Of a stretch of 25,925 bases of DNA, positions 22,088-25,925 are shown piece by piece; position 1 is the first letter of the stretch, and each line of letters begins with the position of its first letter. The DNA lies in NCBI GenBank assembly GCA_015061765.1, contig SUVZ01000006.1, positions 1 through 25,925 on the forward strand, in the 5' to 3' direction. The position numbers and the translations under genes were made by a program. The stretch is from Lentisphaerota bacterium. GTDB taxonomy: Bacteria; Verrucomicrobiota; Kiritimatiellia; RFP12; UBA1067. The notes beneath the pieces were generated by a model that worked only from the letters and a program-made list of their open reading frames with translations, did no database searches and was not told the origin of the DNA.

Positions 22088-23353
22088 ATACTATGCGGCA
22101 TTGAAAACGAAATAAAGCTGGATGGGCGCGTTTCGCCGGAATGCCTCTACGAGGATGCTCGCAAGGCTAATTTCCTCCATCGGTCACGGAGATTCTGCGA
22201 TGTGTTCTTCCGTGAGCATGTTTTCGCCGTAGAGACGGATCCTGCAGACAGGAGGCGCATCATCGCCGTACTTTCCCGCAATACGCACACGGGCGCGGTC
22301 ACGCGTCATCGCGCTACGCTTTTTGCGGATGCAACCGGAGATGCCACGGTTGCGCGTCTGGCGGGATGCGAAACCATGTACGGACGGGAGCCACGCGGCC
22401 GCTTCAACGAATCGTGTGCGCCGGAGACGGCGAGCCGCCAGGTCATGGGGCACTCTATGCAGTGGACGAGCCGCATCGCTCCGGCGGCGGTTCCGTTCCC
22501 TGACATTGACTGGGGCTTTGCGCTGGGTGAGTCGAACGTCTACCACATCACGGAAGGAGGATGGGAGCAGGAGGCGGGTCAATATCGCGACATGGCCGAT
22601 GACACCGAGGCGATACGGGACTATGGCCTGTATGCCGTGTTTTCGAACTGGAGCTATCTCAAGAACCGTTCGCCGCGCCGGGCCGAATGGGCGAAAAGGG
22701 AGATCACCTGGATTTCCCCCATCGGTGGCAAGAGGGAAAGCTATCGCGTTGTCGGAGATTATGTTCTTACGCAGAATGATATCGAAAATCACGTGGAGCA
22801 TCCCGATCTGACCGCGCCCGTTACATGGAACATCGACCTTCACTTTCCCGATCCGGACAATGAGGCGAAGTTCAGGGAGCCGTTCCGGTCGTGTGCCTAC
22901 CATCGGCATTACAACGGCCCCTACGCCATTCCATACAGATGTCTATACGCTAGAGACTGCGACAATCTCTTTCTGGCCGGGCGCGACATCAGCTGTTCGC
23001 ACGTCGCTTTCGCCGCGACGCGCGTAATGGGCACATTGGGCGTATGCGGCGAAGTCACGGGCATGGCGGCGGCGATCTGCAGAAAACACGGTTGCACTCC
23101 GCGCGCGGTATACTCCAGGCATCTTGGCGAACTCAAGTCCATGATGGAACGAGGTGTTCCGCCTCCCGTTTTCTACCATCCAGGCGGATGCAACGGCGAA
23201 AAGGAATACTATCACTTCAAGTCCGATGATGCGCACGAGCGTCCGAGCATCCATCCCGTCAAAAAGCCCCTTACGGAAAATGACGTGCGGAGAATCCGCG
23301 CACTTGGCATCGTCCATCGCCATGAGCATCCTCAGCTCGTCTCGCCTCCCTGA
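22088..23353 (+). pseudogene. FAD-dependent oxidoreductase (FAD_oxidored family), 5'-truncated
   Basis: About 420 residues match the middle and end of FAD_oxidored (PF12831) enzymes: GIENEIKLDGRVSPE, LHRSRRFCDVFFREHVFAV, FADATGDATVARLAGCE and the C-terminal NLFLAGRDISCSHVAFAATRVMGTLG. The N-terminal Rossmann segment with GGGxxG and the ASSEVR region (roughly the first 60-100 residues) is missing. The homology begins abruptly at about 22090, right after accessory sequence. The TTG at 22064 that opens the frame is not a family start. Without the dinucleotide-binding motif it should be non-functional. Its 3' end overlaps the convergent regulator by about 80 bases. Confidence 0.8.
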
Positions 23354-24494
23354 ACTGTTTCATGGACATGCCGAAATTATCCCTGAAAAGCCGTTTGAGA
23401 TAGTTCGGGGCGGTGAATCCGCACAGTTCGGTTATTCTCCCGATAGGAATGTCGGTGTCGATCAGCTTCTTCTTTACCGCATCAAGCCGGACTCGCGTTA
23501 TCTCCTCTCCGAGCGATCGGCCCGTCATCTTCCTGAATCTTTCGTCCGCCAGGGATCTCGACACCTTCAGGTGGCGCACGACGTCTCGCGGGCGGATATC
23601 CGCCGATGCATTCGACTGTATGAACAGAAGCGCTCTTTCGACAAGGTTCTTCGAAGGGGATACTGGTGCGGTCGTTTCACGTTCGACGACACGTGTGTCG
23701 TTTATGATTATGATCTTGCTGCGGCGCTGCCGCCCTCTGATCATCCTGTCGAGTTCCGCCGCCGCCGCTTCACCCTTTTGGGCGGCATTGGTGGAGATGC
23801 TTGTCAGCGATGGCGTCGCGAAGTCGCAAAGGAAACAGTCGTTGTCAACCCCTATCAGCGAAACCTCCCTGGGGATGTCTATCGACGCTGTGCGGCAGGC
23901 GGTAATCACCTGAATGGCGCGGTTGTCGTATGCGGCCATCAGCGCGGCGGGCTTCGGCAGTGCGGAGATCTTTTCCGTGAGGTACTTGATGTCCATCGGA
24001 GATCCTTCCGGAAACGGTGAATTCAAGGACGAAACCTCGCCCCGTTCGCGCAATCGGCTCGTGAATCCCTTTTCACGCGCTTTTGACCATGAGGTTTTCG
24101 CAATCGTACTGACATAGGCGTATGAGCGGAATGCGCCAAGCATGTCGATGTGCGCGGCGGCCGCCTGACCTATGGCGATATCGTTTCCGCGGACCATGAC
24201 AATCCCGTTCCTTTTCGGTTTGAAGTCGCTCCCGGATGTTCCGAGCATGGCGATGGGGATCTTTGCCTTCAGTATTGCGTTCATCGCCTCCTTTGAATGC
24301 GGACGGATCGTTATTATCCCGTCGTAGTTCGATTCCACGTTGGAGAGAAGGTCGACATCGAAATCCGTGAAGTTGTCGGCCAGCGTCACATGCCAGCCCC
24401 GGTTGCGCCGGATGAACCGTGAAATGCCGGTGATGAATTCGCGGTTGGATGAATAGGCCATTCTGAAAGCCGCAAAAATACGTTTTCTGTCCAT
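23271..24494 (-). CDS. XylR-type regulator: LacI-like sugar-binding domain plus AraC HTH
   Basis: This 407-residue transcription factor begins with a periplasmic-binding-protein-like ligand domain (about 1-280; ISRFIRRNRGWHV, YDGIITIRPH, VSLIGVDNDCFLCDFATPSLTSI) and ends with a two-helix-turn-helix AraC/XylS domain (about 290-390; VVRHLKVSRSLADERFRKMTGRS and ITELCGFTAPNYLKRLFRDNFG). The order matches XylR-type sugar activators. It is divergent from the DHDPS-like gene and probably controls it in response to a sugar or sugar acid. The ATG at 24494 starts eight or nine bases after its -10, so it is predicted leaderless. About 20 residues beyond the HTH run into the neighbouring pseudogene. Confidence 0.9.
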   Translation of the reverse strand: MDRKRIFAAFRMAYSSNREFITGISRFIRRNRGWHVTLADNFTDFDVDLLSNVESNYDGIITIRPHSKEAMNAILKAKIPIAMLGTSGSDFKPKRNGIVMVRGNDIAIGQAAAAHIDMLGAFRSYAYVSTIAKTSWSKAREKGFTSRLRERGEVSSLNSPFPEGSPMDIKYLTEKISALPKPAALMAAYDNRAIQVITACRTASIDIPREVSLIGVDNDCFLCDFATPSLTSISTNAAQKGEAAAAELDRMIRGRQRRSKIIIINDTRVVERETTAPVSPSKNLVERALLFIQSNASADIRPRDVVRHLKVSRSLADERFRKMTGRSLGEEITRVRLDAVKKKLIDTDIPIGRITELCGFTAPNYLKRLFRDNFGMSMKQFREARRAEDAHGDGRCQVRGFSARHFP

Positions 24495-24502
24495 GGCGGA
24501 AC

Positions 24503-24511
24503 ATTATATCA
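24503..24511 (-). promoter_or_regulatory. Extended -10 promoter of the XylR-type regulator
   Basis: Minus-strand TGATATAAT ends at 24503; the regulator ATG begins at 24494, so the +1 and the start codon nearly coincide. No -35 is evident. The 93-base divergent interval 24495-24587 is AT-rich and should hold the regulator's operator, but I found no clear direct or inverted operator repeat. Confidence 0.55.
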
Positions 24512-24571
24512 CATCCGTGCAAAAGGATATATTATTTGTGGTTGAAAAGATATGTTTTTGTGTGGCCGATA

Positions 24572-24580
24572 TGGTATTAT
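24572..24580 (+). promoter_or_regulatory. Extended -10 promoter of the DHDPS-like gene, predicted leaderless
   Basis: TGGTATTAT ends at 24580 and the ATG is at 24588-24590, at the predicted start of transcription. No Shine-Dalgarno fits between them. The upstream TATGTTTTTGTG stretch is a possible activator contact region. Confidence 0.55.
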
Positions 24581-24587
24581 CTCTGCC

Positions 24588-25625
24588 ATGAAAAAGACGA
24601 TTTCATTTGTCCTGCTGGCTCTGTCGAACACCGCGTTCCCCGGTGCTCCGGAACCCGGATTGCTCAGGGGCGTGTTTCCCATACTCTCGGTTCCGTACCA
24701 TGAGGACGGTTCGGTGGACTGCGCGACGGTCGTGCGCGAGGCGGAGTTCGTCGTCGGGAAGGGAGTCAAGGGGTTCATCTGGGCCCAGTCCAACGACGCC
24801 ATCGATCTTCTGTCCGTCGAAGAGCGCAAGAAGAGTTTCGGGTTTCTGGCCGAGGCGTTTTCCGGACGCGACGTGGCGGTGGTGCTTGGCTGCCAGGGGC
24901 GCGACACGGCGGACATGGAGGCGCTGGCGCGTCATGTCGAACTGCTGGCCGGAAAATATCCGCGCACGAAGCTTGCCATCGCCTCCCGCCCGCCGCACGA
25001 TGCCCGTACCCAGGAGGATATCCGCAGATATTATGTCGCCCTTGCCAAGATAGCGAAGCGCCCGGTCATAATCCAGACGTACACCTCCGAGAAGGTGCCT
25101 ATACCCGATACGTCCCTTCTCATCGGCCTTTCCCGCGAATTCCCGTCGGTCTATGGATGGATAAAGGAAGAGACCGGCGGCGAGGACGCGAACGCAAGAA
25201 TGGCGGCGCAGACCTCGGCGCCGGAGATCAAGACGGTCTTCAGCGCATGGGGAAGCTATGGGTGGCTCGACCAGTACAGGCGGTTCGGAACGGGCGGCCT
25301 CGTATCCGAACGAGCCGCATACGCGGAGTGCCTTGCCAAGATATGGAGTGCGCTGGAATGCGGAGACCACAAGCGGGCGAACAGCCTTTTCGCCGCATAT
25401 CTCTTCATGATGAACCTGAAGGAGACGGTCCCGGGCGGACACCTCCGCGGATTCAACCTGTACGTCCTGAAGAAGTGCGGCATCTTCAAAAATTTCGTAA
25501 GCCGCGAATATGTTGAAAAGGACGACATCTCCGGAAAATGGAAGCTTGGCCGCAGGGTGTTCTCCCCTGATGAGGTGAAGGAAATCGAGATGAGGCATTC
25601 AATGCTGGAAGAGGTGGTGAAGTGA
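24588..25625 (+). CDS. Dihydrodipicolinate synthase/N-acetylneuraminate lyase family protein, apparently exported
   Basis: This 345-residue class I aldolase-fold protein keeps the Schiff-base Lys193 in YGWIKEETGG and a Tyr at 165 (IIQTYTSEKVP), as in DapA and NanA. The substrate-carboxylate motif GTTGE is replaced by WAQSND (65-70), so it is not an ordinary DapA. The N-terminus, MKKTISFVLLALSNTAFPGA, reads as a signal peptide, unusual for this cytosolic family. ATG 24588 was chosen because the longer frame from 24552 would include the -10 box. It overlaps the MFS gene by four bases and is divergent from a sugar-type regulator, suggesting a lyase for a keto-sugar acid. Substrate unknown. Confidence 0.82.
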   Translation: MKKTISFVLLALSNTAFPGAPEPGLLRGVFPILSVPYHEDGSVDCATVVREAEFVVGKGVKGFIWAQSNDAIDLLSVEERKKSFGFLAEAFSGRDVAVVLGCQGRDTADMEALARHVELLAGKYPRTKLAIASRPPHDARTQEDIRRYYVALAKIAKRPVIIQTYTSEKVPIPDTSLLIGLSREFPSVYGWIKEETGGEDANARMAAQTSAPEIKTVFSAWGSYGWLDQYRRFGTGGLVSERAAYAECLAKIWSALECGDHKRANSLFAAYLFMMNLKETVPGGHLRGFNLYVLKKCGIFKNFVSREYVEKDDISGKWKLGRRVFSPDEVKEIEMRHSMLEEVVK

Positions 25626-25925
25626 TCCGCGTTCCGTATAAATGGGCGGCGCTTGGACTGCTGTGGGTGACGTACTTTCTTCTGCAGGGTACGCGCCAGA
25701 TATACGGCGTGACGATCCCCCAGATCAAGGCCGATATCGGGGCGTCGGATCTTGAGATGGGAATGGTGGCGTCCGCATTCTTCATGGCGTATGCGGTCAT
25801 GGTGCCGTTCGGAGGGTTCATCGCCGACCTGTTCCGGCGGAAATGGGTGATCGCGGCGGGGGCGGCTTTGTTCGCGATCGGCGTCTTCTCCGCCTCGTTC
25901 GCGTCATCGCTCGGTCTGCTGCTTG
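25622..25925 (+). CDS. MFS transporter, N-terminal part (runs off the window)
   Basis: The GTG at 25622 overlaps the preceding stop (GTGA) and opens a frame that stays open to the window end, about 101 residues. It shows a first transmembrane helix (WAALGLLWVTYFLLQG), a loop with IPQIKADIG, a second helix, and the MFS motif-A loop GGFIADLFRRKWVI between helices 2 and 3. It probably imports the sugar acid handled by the coupled DHDPS-like protein; that is inference from the overlap and the regulator. The rest of the gene lies beyond this window. Confidence 0.85.
   Translation, partial: MIRVPYKWAALGLLWVTYFLLQGTRQIYGVTIPQIKADIGASDLEMGMVASAFFMAYAVMVPFGGFIADLFRRKWVIAAGAALFAIGVFSASFASSLGLLL

Overview
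The window looks like about 26 kb of chromosome from a GC-rich, gut- or anoxic-habitat member of the PVC group, most likely Kiritimatiellia or Lentisphaeria. This placement is inference from gene content: a BspA-type leucine-rich-repeat protein, a Tat-exported Gfo/Idh/MocA oxidoreductase with CQKP in place of EKP, an FAD_oxidored-family enzyme, and a regulator that fuses a sugar-binding domain to an AraC-type HTH. No rRNA or tRNA gene, CRISPR array or insertion sequence was seen.

Layout. Positions 1-1784 hold a decaying leucine-rich-repeat surface protein gene. Then come murJ (1997-3523), a CcdA-thioredoxin gene with a strong internal start (3633-4685), a minus-strand pair of a stand-alone RAM-domain protein and an aminotransferase (6245-4747), an orphan vsr (minus) and a divergent manC. 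An RND efflux adaptor and pump (8118-12289) run directly into gluQRS (12289-13290). A second block is guaB, a FixC-FixX-like flavoprotein with a ferredoxin tail, and a beta-propeller lactonase (13531-18034), followed by a Tat-exported Gfo/Idh/MocA dehydrogenase (18161-19558).

From about 19560 to 22100 the sequence changes character. It is AT-richer and full of gene fragments: the C-terminus of a LacI regulator, the N-terminus of a secreted protein, the C-terminus of a PIN toxin, and on the right an FAD oxidoreductase lacking its N-terminal Rossmann part. Inside lies a compact unit with its own promoter (20507-20515) and intrinsic terminator (21888-21923). It encodes an unrecognised 156-residue protein, a DUF3990-type (ADP-ribosyltransferase-like) protein, and a 52-residue helical protein. 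That small protein and about 200 bp after it are repeated almost identically behind the PIN remnant. This is the best candidate in the window for an undescribed system: a toxin-antitoxin-like operon with a 3' module shared between unrelated toxin types.

The right end (23271-25925) is a catabolic locus: a divergent sugar-responsive regulator, an apparently exported dihydrodipicolinate synthase-family protein, and the start of an MFS transporter.

A window-wide signal is the promoter form. An extended -10 element, TGN plus TATAAT or a close variant and usually TGGTATAAT, lies before at least nine transcription units. At several of them (manC, the DHDPS-like gene, its regulator, the DUF3990 operon, nearly vsr) the start codon begins 7-12 bases after the -10, which predicts leaderless or nearly leaderless mRNAs. 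Other genes (ccdA-trx, the RND adaptor, the FixC-like gene, the lactonase) have strong Shine-Dalgarno sequences, so both initiation modes appear to coexist.
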